From contig NZ_QKQV01000002.1 of NCBI RefSeq assembly GCF_003233725.1, positions 186,001 to 250,000 on the forward strand: DNA of 64,000 nt, given 5' to 3'. Positions 43,260 through 50,237 of this stretch are shown one piece after another. Each line of letters starts with the position of its first letter. Within the stretch, counting starts at the first letter, position 1. Below the pieces are notes generated by a model. It was not told the origin of the DNA. It ran no database searches and was given only the letters and a program-made list of their open reading frames with translations. This stretch comes from Mesonia sp. K7 (GTDB lineage Bacteria; Bacteroidota; Bacteroidia; Flavobacteriales; Flavobacteriaceae). A program made the translations under genes and the position numbers.

Positions 43260-43396
43260 GCAGCCAACAACGGCTATAAAACATTGCTACGGAATTTTCC
43301 ACTGGAAAATTCCCCATATTTTGTATATTAGTTCTACGGCGGAAAGAATCCTGCGGATTTTTCCGCAACGATTTCATAGCCAAAACCGTTGTACGC
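43260..43396 (+). repeat. Cassette site 4 (attC-like, 119-nt spacer)
   Basis: GCAGCCAAC (43260-43268) complements the start of cassette 4 with one mismatch. Cassette 5 starts GTTGTACGC (43388-43396). The arms GGCTATAAAACATTGC and GCAACGATTTCATAGCC pair with one extra base on the right. The inner hairpins are GGAATTTTCC-ACT-GGAAAATTCC and a second one around TCC-TGC-GGA. Confidence 0.88.
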
Positions 43397-43410
43397 AAGC
43401 TGACAAAAAA

Positions 43411-43794
43411 ATGACTGACGAGTTTATTCCACCAATAAAAGAACGAACAACCGACGATTTACTAAAAATAGTTGGAGCGCCTGAAAAATGGAACCCAAGA
43501 GCGGTTCACCTTGCGAATAATGAGTTGATAAATAGAAAAGTTGAGCCGAAAAAAATTAAGACCGCTAAATATTTATCAAAAAAAAGAGAAAGGATTGACG
43601 AAAGAATTAAAGGCAACGAGAGTTATCACTTTTGCGACTTTATTTTTGACCCTTTTTGGACTTTATTTGAAATAATATTTTCGTGGGAGCTAAAAAAAGA
43701 TGGATTTACTCGAAAAGCTGAACAACAAAAGTATTTCCGAATTGGAATCGGAGTTCTGATTTTAATATGTGTCGGACTTGCTTATCTGACTTAA
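43411..43794 (+). CDS. Cassette 5: small membrane protein of unknown function
   Basis: The 127-residue protein starts at the ATG 22 nt after the cassette boundary: MTDEFIPPIKERTTDDLLKI. The first about 100 residues are charged and helical (TTDDLLKIVGAPEKWNPRAV, KYLSKKRERIDERIKG) with a hydrophobic segment FCDFIFDPFWTLFEIIF near residues 67-83. A C-terminal TM helix, IGIGVLILICVGLAYL, follows. The N-terminus resembles a short helical motif found in many Bacteroidetes membrane proteins of unknown role. An upstream start (TTG 43321) would lie in the recombination site and is rejected. Confidence 0.72.
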   Translation: MTDEFIPPIKERTTDDLLKIVGAPEKWNPRAVHLANNELINRKVEPKKIKTAKYLSKKRERIDERIKGNESYHFCDFIFDPFWTLFEIIFSWELKKDGFTRKAEQQKYFRIGIGVLILICVGLAYLT

Positions 43795-43817
43795 TAAAAA
43801 TTTGAAAATAAAAGCCA

Positions 43818-43868
43818 GCGTACAACACCGGCTATAGTTCATTGCTTCTGACTTTCCTAATCGGAAAT
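43818..43868 (+). repeat. Cassette site 5, left half only
   Basis: GCGTACAAC (43818-43826) complements the start of cassette 5, and ACCGGCTATAGTTCATTGC follows as in the other left arms. An inner hairpin, TTTCC...GGAAA, begins, but the right arm and the next GTT boundary are absent. The array is therefore broken here, where DNA of a different element begins. Confidence 0.8.
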
Positions 43869-43903
43869 TAAAAAACCCTTATTTATAAGGGGTTTAAGTT
43901 AAA

Positions 43904-43925
43904 AAGGCAACAATAAGGCAACAAA
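43904..43925 (+). repeat. Tandem 11-bp repeat at the left edge of the DUF6266 module
   Basis: AAGGCAACAAT is followed directly by AAGGCAACAAA. The core GGCAACAA recurs twice in the opposite orientation at 44796-44813, so doublets of this octamer flank the DUF6266 gene as inverted copies. This is the kind of helically phased repeat that tyrosine recombinases use as arm sites. Confidence 0.5.
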
Positions 43926-43996
43926 TATTTGATTATAAGAACTAATCAAAGGAAAGAAATAATAGATAAAATTAAGAACTTATTAAACGATAAAAT

Positions 43997-44024
43997 AAAA
44001 CCGTTCGTGTAGAACGGTTTTATA
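43997..44024 (-). terminator. Terminator of the DUF6266 gene
   Basis: The 10-bp perfect stem aaaaccgttc/gaacggtttt (43997-44006 and 44012-44021) has loop gtgta; on the minus strand a T-rich tract follows. Confidence 0.88.
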
Positions 44025-44040
44025 ATTTAAACATCAACCG

Positions 44041-44682
44041 TTAATTAGCTGTTCCAGAGCCTAAATAAACGCTATTTGACACAGTACTACCATCAGTAGT
44101 AATAAATGCCATAAAAAGCTCAACAGTATCCCCTGCGTAGGTACTTGGAATTGTAATGATTTGAGATCCTACAGTTCTATCAGCACCATCAAGAATATAC
44201 ATCGATTCTTTTTTACTTGGATTGTAAACTAAAATCATTGCTTTATCAGTTGCATTTGCATTACCTTCAGCAGAGTTATCATCCCAAGTAAATTCTACTT
44301 GTCCCGCAGTTGCTAAATCTGTTGCAGGGTTCAATGCTCCAGATAGATTACCTCTACTTAATAAAGCTAAAGAATAATCTACAGTAAAGTTTGGTGCAGC
44401 TCCTGTAATCGCATTATTCAATACATAAGACATTGCTGCATTAAACTCTGTTTTTTGCACCGCATAAGATTTATACCCTTTCTTGATAAAACCTAAATTC
44501 GGTTGAAGATACTCCAAAGTAACAGTAAACTTGTTTCTTTGGTTAACTTGTCCTTCTGTTCGTGGATTTGTCACATTTGAAGGCTTAATTCTCAAATAGT
44601 CAATACCTTTCCAAGAAGCACCAACTACGTTTCCTACTTTACCTGATACACCGCCCAGGATTCCTTGTGAAATAACACCCAT
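44041..44682 (-). CDS. DUF6266 family protein
   Basis: The 213-residue protein has the strongly conserved start MGVISQGILGGVSGKVGNVV, then SWKGIDYLRIKPSNVTNPRT, followed by beta-rich repeats (VEFTWDDNS, MILVYNPSKKESMYIL, ELFMAFITTDGSTVSNSVYL). I recall this as DUF6266, a family frequent in mobile elements of Bacteroidetes. The function is unknown; the G-rich N-terminus and beta-sandwich-like body would suit a structural or surface protein, but this is a guess. It has its own terminator and an upstream tandem repeat. Confidence 0.8.
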   Translation of the reverse strand: MGVISQGILGGVSGKVGNVVGASWKGIDYLRIKPSNVTNPRTEGQVNQRNKFTVTLEYLQPNLGFIKKGYKSYAVQKTEFNAAMSYVLNNAITGAAPNFTVDYSLALLSRGNLSGALNPATDLATAGQVEFTWDDNSAEGNANATDKAMILVYNPSKKESMYILDGADRTVGSQIITIPSTYAGDTVELFMAFITTDGSTVSNSVYLGSGTAN

Positions 44683-44719
44683 TGTATATAAAATTTAAAA
44701 TTAATACTTGTTCGAAGTC

Positions 44720-44741
44720 GGTACGGACTTGGTACGGTCTT
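44720..44741 (+). repeat. Tandem 11-bp repeat upstream of the DUF6266 gene
   Basis: GGTACGGACTT is followed immediately by GGTACGGTCTT, one mismatch. It lies 38 nt upstream of the DUF6266 start and may be an operator or recombinase arm site. The outer sequences TACTTG and CAAGTA form a short inverted repeat around it. Confidence 0.5.
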
Positions 44742-44770
44742 TAACCAACACAAGTAATATATGGCAAATA

Positions 44771-45244
44771 CTATGCTAATAGATTGATTTGGTTTTTGTT
44801 GCCCTTTGTTGCCCGATTTTGCTTTTTAGAAAATAGATTTTGTATGTATGACACTTTTAAATCTGCCATTTTTGAAATTACTTTTTGAAGTTCAGCTTCT
44901 TTTTTACAAATTGCTGACACTATATTAATATGCTTTTGTAACTCAAACTCATCACTTAACAACGAGGTGTAACTATTATTTAAGGTGTTTCTACAATCAT
45001 CTATTGAGATAAACGGAATAACACTCCCTTTTAAATAATAAGCATAAAAACCGCCTATTTGCAACATCATTGATAAATGGTAAAGGGTTTGTTTATCTTC
45101 CTCGGTTGATGTAGATACAACAAAACAATTAGGACAAGGATTTATTAAAGGCTTTCCGCTGTTTTGCCCTTTGTTCAGGATAAAAAAATGAGGTTGCGAG
45201 TAGATTCTTCCGATTTGGTGTGTTTTTAGTTCAAAAGTTGACAT
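44771..45244 (-). CDS. Mobile-element protein, DUF6943-like
   Basis: The 157-residue protein starts MSTFELKTHQIGRIYSQPHF with a conserved NSGKPLINPCPNCFVVSTST segment that contains a Cys pair (CPNC). It continues with LYHLSMMLQIGGFYAYYLKG and ends in a basic, Lys/Asn-rich tail. No signal peptide. I recall such proteins as DUF6943, found with DUF6266 proteins and excisionases; the exact name is uncertain. Function unknown. Confidence 0.7.
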   Translation of the reverse strand: MSTFELKTHQIGRIYSQPHFFILNKGQNSGKPLINPCPNCFVVSTSTEEDKQTLYHLSMMLQIGGFYAYYLKGSVIPFISIDDCRNTLNNSYTSLLSDEFELQKHINIVSAICKKEAELQKVISKMADLKVSYIQNLFSKKQNRATKGNKNQINLLA

Positions 45245-45490
45245 AGCTATCCAATTTAAAATTGCTTCGCTACGCTTCGCACCATTAATTTTTTAAAAGA
45301 AAAACAATAAAAAAAGAAAGCCTAATGCTCTTGTGGCGTGGATAAGGCTGTCAAGGTTTTTGGATAAAAGTTTTTTGAGATTAATTGTTTAATGATTGTG
45401 AAAAATGCTTTTGAAAAAAGTTTTATTCAAAACCCGTAGGGCTTGACCTTTATAGCCTTGCGCGTTGGCTGTGGTAGCCACATATATTTG

Positions 45491-45787
45491 CTACCTTTTT
45501 TTATTTATTGACTGTTCTTCTAAAACATCTAAAATATCTTGTTTTTTATATAAGATTCTGTTGCCCATACGAATTGGATTTAAAATTCCGTGTTTATTCC
45601 AAGAATGTATTGTTACCAAACTGATTCTTAAATATTCGGCTACTTCTTGTCTTGTTAGTAATTCATCATTTTTTGATTTTGATAGTTCTTTAAGGTAATC
45701 TTCAATTTTAAACAATAATTTATCTGCTACCTTATCCGCTAATTCATCAACTGTGACTTCTGTAATTTGGATTGTTTTTGTAATCAT
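45491..45787 (-). CDS. Helix-turn-helix excisionase-like DNA-binding protein
   Basis: The 98-residue protein has a helical N-terminus with ADKVADKLLFKIEDYLKELS and a C-terminal winged-helix MerR/HTH_17-type domain: LLTRQEVAEYLRISLVTIHS followed by WNKHGILNPIRMGNRILYKK. This is the normal form of excisionases and element-control proteins in Bacteroidetes integrative elements. Upstream (45788 onward) lie long palindromes which could be its targets. Between this gene and the next one (45245-45490) no gene is seen, only an AT-rich stretch with a short GGTAGC/GCTACC inverted repeat. Confidence 0.88.
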   Translation of the reverse strand: MITKTIQITEVTVDELADKVADKLLFKIEDYLKELSKSKNDELLTRQEVAEYLRISLVTIHSWNKHGILNPIRMGNRILYKKQDILDVLEEQSINKKR

Positions 45788-45881
45788 ATTGAAATGTATT
45801 TAATTTATTGAACAACACTTTTTGGGGCATAAACTCTTAAAAAAATAGGTTATTTCCAATTTGAGCGTGGGGTGAAGCGTT

Positions 45882-45943
45882 TGTATGGGTAGCGTTTTAA
45901 ATAGTTGTTTGATAAAACAGCATTTAAACAAGCTACTTATACA
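45882..45943. repeat. Imperfect palindrome P1
   Basis: TGTATGGGTAGCGTTTTAAA (45882-45901) and its near-complement ending CTACTTATACA (45943) pair about 18 of 23. The inner TGTTT/AAACA adds five pairs, so almost the whole 62 nt can fold. Confidence 0.65.
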
Positions 45944-46047
45944 GGACTTTTAGGCAATAGCTTTTTGTTTTTTTGAGGCACGAGAAAAAGCAATATGCTA
46001 TGTCGTATTACTGCATATTATGAACCTATTTTTTTAAAACCGCTGAC

Positions 46048-46081
46048 TTGGGTGGTGGGGAAAAGTGGACTTTTATATTTG
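46048..46081 (+). promoter_or_regulatory. Promoter-like pair without an ORF behind it
   Basis: TTG (46048-46050), a 23-bp spacer and a perfect TATATTTG (46074-46081) are followed by about 180 nt with no frame longer than a few codons. A transcript here would be non-coding. Confidence 0.4.
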
Positions 46082-46268
46082 TTAACGAAATGAAACAAAC
46101 AAAGACTTGAGGTAAGGAATACTTGGACTTAACGATGGTTTTGTGCAGCTTGAATGAGATAACGAATATAATACATAACTAATTCAACCTTTTTAATTTA
46201 CTACTGTTTAATGCTTTTCCAAAATATCGTTATATGTTCGGATTTGAGCGTTGGAATAGCGGATATTT

Positions 46269-46360
46269 TACATAATACCAGTTATAGCTACAAAATGCAT
46301 TAACACTGCGATAGCAAACCTTTGAAAAGTGCCGTTTGCTACTATAACTTCTATTATGTA
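46269..46360. repeat. Imperfect palindrome P2
   Basis: The arms TACATAATACCAGTTATAG and CTATAACTTCTATTATGTA pair 17 of 19. An inner stem, AGCAAAC/GTTTGCT (46313-46319 with 46334-46340), continues the fold. Confidence 0.7.
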
Positions 46361-46372
46361 ACATAGCTTGGG

Positions 46373-46520
46373 ATTGGTTTTGTGGCGTAATAGTTGTTTG
46401 TGCGTTGGCAATGGCTCTTTGCTTTTTTATTGTACCAATTTTATAAAATAACGACGTTTAAATAAAACAAGCAATGTGCCATTATAGCTTTAGATACAAG
46501 TATTATGACATAAAACCAAT
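46373..46520. repeat. Imperfect palindrome P3
   Basis: The outer arms 46373-46397 and 46496-46520 (ATTGGTTTT and AAAACCAAT ends) pair 21 of 25. The inner arms AATGGCTCTTTGCTT and AAGCAATGTGCCATT (46410-46424, 46469-46483) pair 13 of 15. The right arm resembles that of P2 (GTGCC, then ATA, then TATTATG). Confidence 0.7.
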
Positions 46521-46599
46521 TATGCATTGGCGCGCGGAACAACACAAAAGACAGAGGATTTTGAGGTACGAAAAAACTGGGTTTTGGGTTGTGGGGAAT

Positions 46600-46630
46600 A
46601 AAAAAGAGCCTTCCGAAAAAGACTCTTTCA
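46600..46630 (-). terminator. Terminator of the metal-resistance gene run
   Basis: The stem AAAGAG/CTCTTT (46603-46608 with 46623-46628) has an inner CTT/AAG extension. On the minus strand six T follow, and it lies 10 nt past the stop of the last gene (46638). Confidence 0.75.
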
Positions 46631-46637
46631 TTATTGC

Positions 46638-47132
46638 TTAATGGTCGTGATTTGAATGGTCATCACTTTCTTCTTCACCAGATTGATTCATCATCATTTC
46701 GTGGTCGTATTTACAACAACCTGGTAAACCATCATATGCTTCTTCATCACCTGCTACTTTTTCGGTATCATATCCTGAAGCTGCGATTGCTTTATGGATT
46801 GCCATTGCATCGGTTTTTGTATCATCAAAAGACACATCAATCTTCTTTTTATCGACATCCCAATTAGCACTTGCAACACCTTCAACACCGTTAGCTGCTT
46901 TTTCGATAGTGTTTTTACACATTCCGCAATTTCCTCTTACACCAAAAGACAGGTCTGTCATTGCCATATCTTTTGACATTTCAGTAGTTGTGGTTTCTGT
47001 TTCTTTTTTGGTTTCGTTTTTACAACTTGTTAAACCTAATGCTGCTATTACAGCTACACTTAAAATTACTTTTTTACTCACGTCGATTACATTTTTGTTT
47101 TTGTGTTCGTGATTTTTCTTTGAAAAATTCAT
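46638..47132 (-). CDS. HMA-domain lipoprotein with His-rich tail
   Basis: The 164-residue protein has a long charged start and a lipobox LTSC (Cys 37) after VILSVAVIAALG. A heavy-metal-associated domain (about 60-125) follows with the metal motif GNCGMCKNTIEKAA (CxxC). The end has CCKYDHEMMMNQ, E/D-rich and HSNHDH, a second potential copper site. It should be a periplasmic, membrane-tethered metallochaperone or sponge. It is last in the run that contains cusB and copA. Confidence 0.88.
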   Translation of the reverse strand: MNFSKKNHEHKNKNVIDVSKKVILSVAVIAALGLTSCKNETKKETETTTTEMSKDMAMTDLSFGVRGNCGMCKNTIEKAANGVEGVASANWDVDKKKIDVSFDDTKTDAMAIHKAIAASGYDTEKVAGDEEAYDGLPGCCKYDHEMMMNQSGEEESDDHSNHDH

Positions 47133-47164
47133 TGTTTAAAATTTAATTGTTATTACTTGATTTA

Positions 47165-48943
47165 TTATTCTATTACTTGTTTTACTTCACCACAGGTTAG
47201 CATTGCTTCGCCAAAATATGGATTGATTACTTTTTCTTCTTTGCTTAACCAATAAGCACCATTATTGTTATCTGCCATTGGACAAAATTCTACATAGACC
47301 TTTTCATTGATACCAAATAGTTGTACAGCATTGATTAGATGTGATGATAAATGTTTAAAATGGTCTCTTTGTGATTTTATATCGGACGTTTCAGAAATTG
47401 AAGTTGCAGAAGATTTTATTTCGCCTTCTAATGACATCCAATGGTTATGCGCCTTATTATCTGACAACAATTTCATATCTACTTTGTTCAATTTATTTAA
47501 TAAAGTTGTTGCGTTTGCTGAAGTACTTATTGAATCTTCTTTTACTAAAGCATCTTTTAAATTGATATACGCATTGTAAACACTATTTAACTGTTGTTGA
47601 AATTTCTCTGATACTTCCAAACGCTCATTCATATTAGTGTGGTCACTTTCTTTGTTAGATGCATTGTTATCCATACCTAAATGACCTTCGTGTCCAGTCA
47701 TTACTTTACCACCATCTTTATTCATCATAGACTTTTTGCCTTGTAATTGTGCTGCTGCATCAACCGTAAATGTTCCGTTAGTCACTATTTCATTTCCAAC
47801 AAATAAACCTTCTACAACTTCATATTCATTACCAATTTGATTGCCTAATTTAATTTCACGCATTTCAAAAATAGGTTGGTCTGGATTTGTTTTAAGGTAC
47901 ACCACAGAACGTTCACCTGTCCATAATACAGAAGATGCAGGAATTGATATTACTTCATCATTTTTAGCTGTACTGCCTTCAATATTTGCGGTTACAAACA
48001 TTCCTGGTTTAAATACATCGTCCTTATTGCTTAAAACAACACGTAAGGTTACAGTTCTTGTTTTCGTGTTTAAAACTGGGTCAATGAAATCAACTTTACC
48101 TTTAAACTCTTTATTAGGATAAGCATTGGTTGTTATCATCACTTCCTGTCCTTTTTTAAAGCGGTCAATCTGATTTTCATACACATCAAAGTTTCCCCAA
48201 ACTGTGTTGAGATTGGCAATTTTTAATAAGGGTTGTCCTTGTTTGATGTAATCGCCTTGCTCTACCAATTTTTCTGTAACAGTACCCGAAACGGTTGCAT
48301 AAACAGGAAAGTTTTCTTTTACTTTTCCTGTTTCTTCAATCTGGTTGATTTGATTTTCAGAGAGTTTCCATAATTTCAATTTATTACGGACTGCTTTGTA
48401 TAAAGCAGGTTGAGATTCTTTTAAAGAAGCTGCTGTGATTAATTCTTGTTGTGCTGCATAGAGTTCTGGCGAATAAATGGTTGCCAATAATTGACCTTTA
48501 CGAACTTCTTCGCCTGTAAAACTCACATTCAAACGTTCAATTCTTCCAGCGAAATAACTTACCTGTACTGCATTGGCTTCTTCGTTTTCGGCAATTTTTC
48601 CTGAAAGTTTTATGATTCCATTTTCTACTAAACCATTACCAACCACCGTGGTTTGAATGTTTGCTAAAGCCATAGCATTAGTGGTTAATTTAAACTGATC
48701 TACTGTTAAACCATCTGCTCCACTTTCGGCAGGAATTAAGTCCATCCCACAAATAGGACAATCGCCTGGTTCAGGCTGCATAATTTGTGGATGCATAGAG
48801 CAAGTCCACATTTGATTGGTTTGTTCAACTTCATTGTGATTATGGTCTGCTTCTTCTTTTGATGAACCACCGAAAAGCAACCAACCCAATAATAGACCAA
48901 CTGCTAATAATCCTAAATAGATTAATATTTTATTTGTTTTCAT
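47165..48943 (-). CDS. cusB: RND efflux periplasmic adaptor (CusB-like) with metal-binding and DUF3347 domains
   Basis: The 592-residue protein has an N-terminal membrane anchor (IYLGLLAVGLLLGWLLF) and a Cys/Met-rich heavy-metal-binding segment, WTCSMHPQIMQPEPGDCPIC followed by GMDLIP. The adaptor core (about 85-410) shows GRIERLNVSFTGEEVRKGQL, YATVSGTVTEKLVEQGDYI and KPGMFVTANIEGS. A C-terminal DUF3347 domain (about 455-590) contains QRDHFKHLSSHL and VEFCPMADNNNGAYWLSKEE. Together with CusA and CusC it forms the tripartite Cu(I)/Ag(I) pump. It starts 14 nt inside the end of the DUF305 gene. Confidence 0.93.
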   Translation of the reverse strand: MKTNKILIYLGLLAVGLLLGWLLFGGSSKEEADHNHNEVEQTNQMWTCSMHPQIMQPEPGDCPICGMDLIPAESGADGLTVDQFKLTTNAMALANIQTTVVGNGLVENGIIKLSGKIAENEEANAVQVSYFAGRIERLNVSFTGEEVRKGQLLATIYSPELYAAQQELITAASLKESQPALYKAVRNKLKLWKLSENQINQIEETGKVKENFPVYATVSGTVTEKLVEQGDYIKQGQPLLKIANLNTVWGNFDVYENQIDRFKKGQEVMITTNAYPNKEFKGKVDFIDPVLNTKTRTVTLRVVLSNKDDVFKPGMFVTANIEGSTAKNDEVISIPASSVLWTGERSVVYLKTNPDQPIFEMREIKLGNQIGNEYEVVEGLFVGNEIVTNGTFTVDAAAQLQGKKSMMNKDGGKVMTGHEGHLGMDNNASNKESDHTNMNERLEVSEKFQQQLNSVYNAYINLKDALVKEDSISTSANATTLLNKLNKVDMKLLSDNKAHNHWMSLEGEIKSSATSISETSDIKSQRDHFKHLSSHLINAVQLFGINEKVYVEFCPMADNNNGAYWLSKEEKVINPYFGEAMLTCGEVKQVIE

Positions 48944-49415
48944 TTTCTAATCGTTTTATCATTGCTTTCATTTCTTCTATTTCCTTGCGTTGTGCTTCAA
49001 TAATATCTTCTGCCAGTTTTTTTACTTCTGGGTCTTTTATATCTGCTCTTTCACTTGTTAAAATAGCGATAGAATGATGCGGTATCATTGCTTTCATCCA
49101 AAGGACATCACCAATTATTGGTGATTGTGCTCTTACTAACCCCAAAGCCCCTATAAACAGAATAAAACTACCTGCAAGAATTGCTATGTTTTTCTTTCTA
49201 TCATTATACATTTTTCGCATAAAAAACCACATTATTACTGCCATTGTTGAAATCCCTAAACACGTCATATAGAATCGTGTTAGACTAAACCATACGTGGT
49301 CTATGGAATAGGTGTTTAAATACATTGTGATGTACATTGCTACAAATGAGCAAGCCAACATTATAAAGAAGGTTTTGTAATTTCCTTTGTTTGAGTGTTC
49401 TTTTGAATTTTCCAT
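48930..49415 (-). CDS. DUF305 membrane protein
   Basis: The 161-residue protein has three TM helices in the first about 110 residues (FFIMLACSFVAMYITMYL; FYMTCLGISTMAVIMWFFM; IAILAGSFILFIGALGLV). A DUF305-like tail follows with LWMKAMIPHHSIAILTSERA and a helical E/K-rich end. The M-x-x-H-H motif can bind copper. Members occur in copper islands with CusAB. The stop overlaps the cusB start by 14 nt. Confidence 0.88.
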   Translation of the reverse strand: MENSKEHSNKGNYKTFFIMLACSFVAMYITMYLNTYSIDHVWFSLTRFYMTCLGISTMAVIMWFFMRKMYNDRKKNIAILAGSFILFIGALGLVRAQSPIIGDVLWMKAMIPHHSIAILTSERADIKDPEVKKLAEDIIEAQRKEIEEMKAMIKRLENENK

Positions 49416-49441
49416 ATTTTTTGATTTTATAGTTAAACTTT

Positions 49442-50233
49442 TTACTTACTTAATTTTAATATCCTGAATGCACCTTGTATCACCAATCCAAATACAATGA
49501 TTCCTATAATTAAATCTGGAATACCAGAATGCAGCCAATTGACTAAAACGCCTGCTGTAATTACGCCAAGATTTATTATAATATCGTTAGAGGTAAAAAT
49601 CATACTGGCACGCATATGTGCTTCTTGACTTTTAGATTTTTGTAAGAGGTACAAGCAAATGCCATTTGCAATCAAAGCAAATACTGAAACTATAATCATT
49701 GTTGAAAATACAGGTAAAGCTTCATAGCCTAAAAATCTACGTATTACCTCAACGATTCCGATAATTGCAAGTGTTATCTGAAAATAGCCTGCATATTTTG
49801 CAATCCGTTTCTTTTTTAAAACTGTACCACCAACCGCTATTAAACTCAATCCGTAAACAAATGAATCTGCCAACATATCTAAACTATCAGCAACTAATCC
49901 CATTGATTTTGAAATAAGTCCTGTACTCATTTCGATAATAAAAAATGCAAAATTGATGATTAGAACTGTCCACAACAGTTTGGATTGACTCCTTGTAGAT
50001 TCAGTAATAATTGTGTCTGTATCTTCTGAACTGATTAAACTTTCATTTAATTTTAATTCATTTAAGGCATTACCAATTTCATTTACATTTGAATTATGAT
50101 ATAGTGTTAAGATTCTTTCTTCTAAATTAAAATCAAGTTGTTTGATACCATCTATATCAGATAGCTTCATCTTAATTAGATTTTCTTCAGAAGGACAATC
50201 CATTTTTGATATTTTGAAAACTGTTTTCTGCAT
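49442..50233 (-). CDS. Cation diffusion facilitator transporter with N-terminal HMA-like domain
   Basis: The 263-residue protein has an N-terminal HMA-like domain (about 1-68) with MDCPSEENLIKMKLSD; only one of the two metal Cys remains. Then follow five or six TM helices with the CDF pattern SKSMGLVADSLDMLADSFVY (D-x-x-x-D metal site) and FTSNDIIINLGVITAG. It exports divalent metals, such as Zn, Cd or Co, by proton antiport. It sits 4 nt after copA. Confidence 0.9.
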   Translation of the reverse strand: MQKTVFKISKMDCPSEENLIKMKLSDIDGIKQLDFNLEERILTLYHNSNVNEIGNALNELKLNESLISSEDTDTIITESTRSQSKLLWTVLIINFAFFIIEMSTGLISKSMGLVADSLDMLADSFVYGLSLIAVGGTVLKKKRIAKYAGYFQITLAIIGIVEVIRRFLGYEALPVFSTMIIVSVFALIANGICLYLLQKSKSQEAHMRASMIFTSNDIIINLGVITAGVLVNWLHSGIPDLIIGIIVFGLVIQGAFRILKLSK

Positions 50234-50237
50234 ATAA

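Larger units (their letters stand above)
38664..43868 (+). mobile_element. Integron-like gene-cassette array with its tyrosine recombinase
   Basis: A tyrosine recombinase gene (38664-39863) is followed on the same strand by five modules. Each module starts GTT plus a variable sequence and ends in the reverse complement of that start plus a foldable spacer. Start/end pairs are GTTACCCACA/TGTGGGTAAC, GTTAGCAAC/GTTGCTAAC, GTTGCCAGTA/TACTGGCAAC, GTTGGCAGC/GCAGCCAAC (one mismatch) and GTTGTACGC/GCGTACAAC. From AAC to the next GTT the spacers are 183, 118, 118 and 119 nt; the fifth is cut. This reproduces the cassette/attC logic of integrons. Differences from classical integrons are the recombinase type, its orientation, and the 9-10 bp of self-complementarity instead of about 7. 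Confidence 0.85.
45788..46599. other. ORF-free region of about 0.8 kb with structured repeats
   Basis: No credible coding frame is seen on either strand. The stretch has three long imperfect palindromes (45882-45943, 46269-46360, 46373-46520) and one strong promoter-like pair (46048-46081). The decamer ATTTGAGCGT occurs twice, at 45859-45868 and 46242-46251, each 13-17 nt before a palindrome. It lies between an excisionase-like gene and the copper island, and may be an origin of transfer, attachment region or structured RNA. Confidence 0.6.

Noticed and set aside
43189-43398. 69-aa minus-strand frame in cassette 4/site 4
   Set aside because: It crosses the cassette end and the recombination site, has low-complexity sequence and no promoter; judged a chance frame.
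43321-43410. N-terminal extension of the cassette 5 protein from TTG at 43321
   Set aside because: It would be encoded by the recombination site; the ATG at 43411, after the boundary, matches the other cassettes.
38664-43868. CRISPR array
   Set aside because: The repeats are long, foldable and about 0.4-1.2 kb apart, without equal spacers of 30-40 nt and without cas genes.
38664-43868. Insertion sequences or MITEs as the explanation of the repeats
   Set aside because: The terminal repeats differ from module to module and match only within a module; a transposon family would keep one terminal repeat. No target-site duplications were seen.
43860-44040. tRNA gene as an integration target
   Set aside because: No cloverleaf or GTTCRA-type T-arm could be found; only hairpin terminators and tandem repeats are present.
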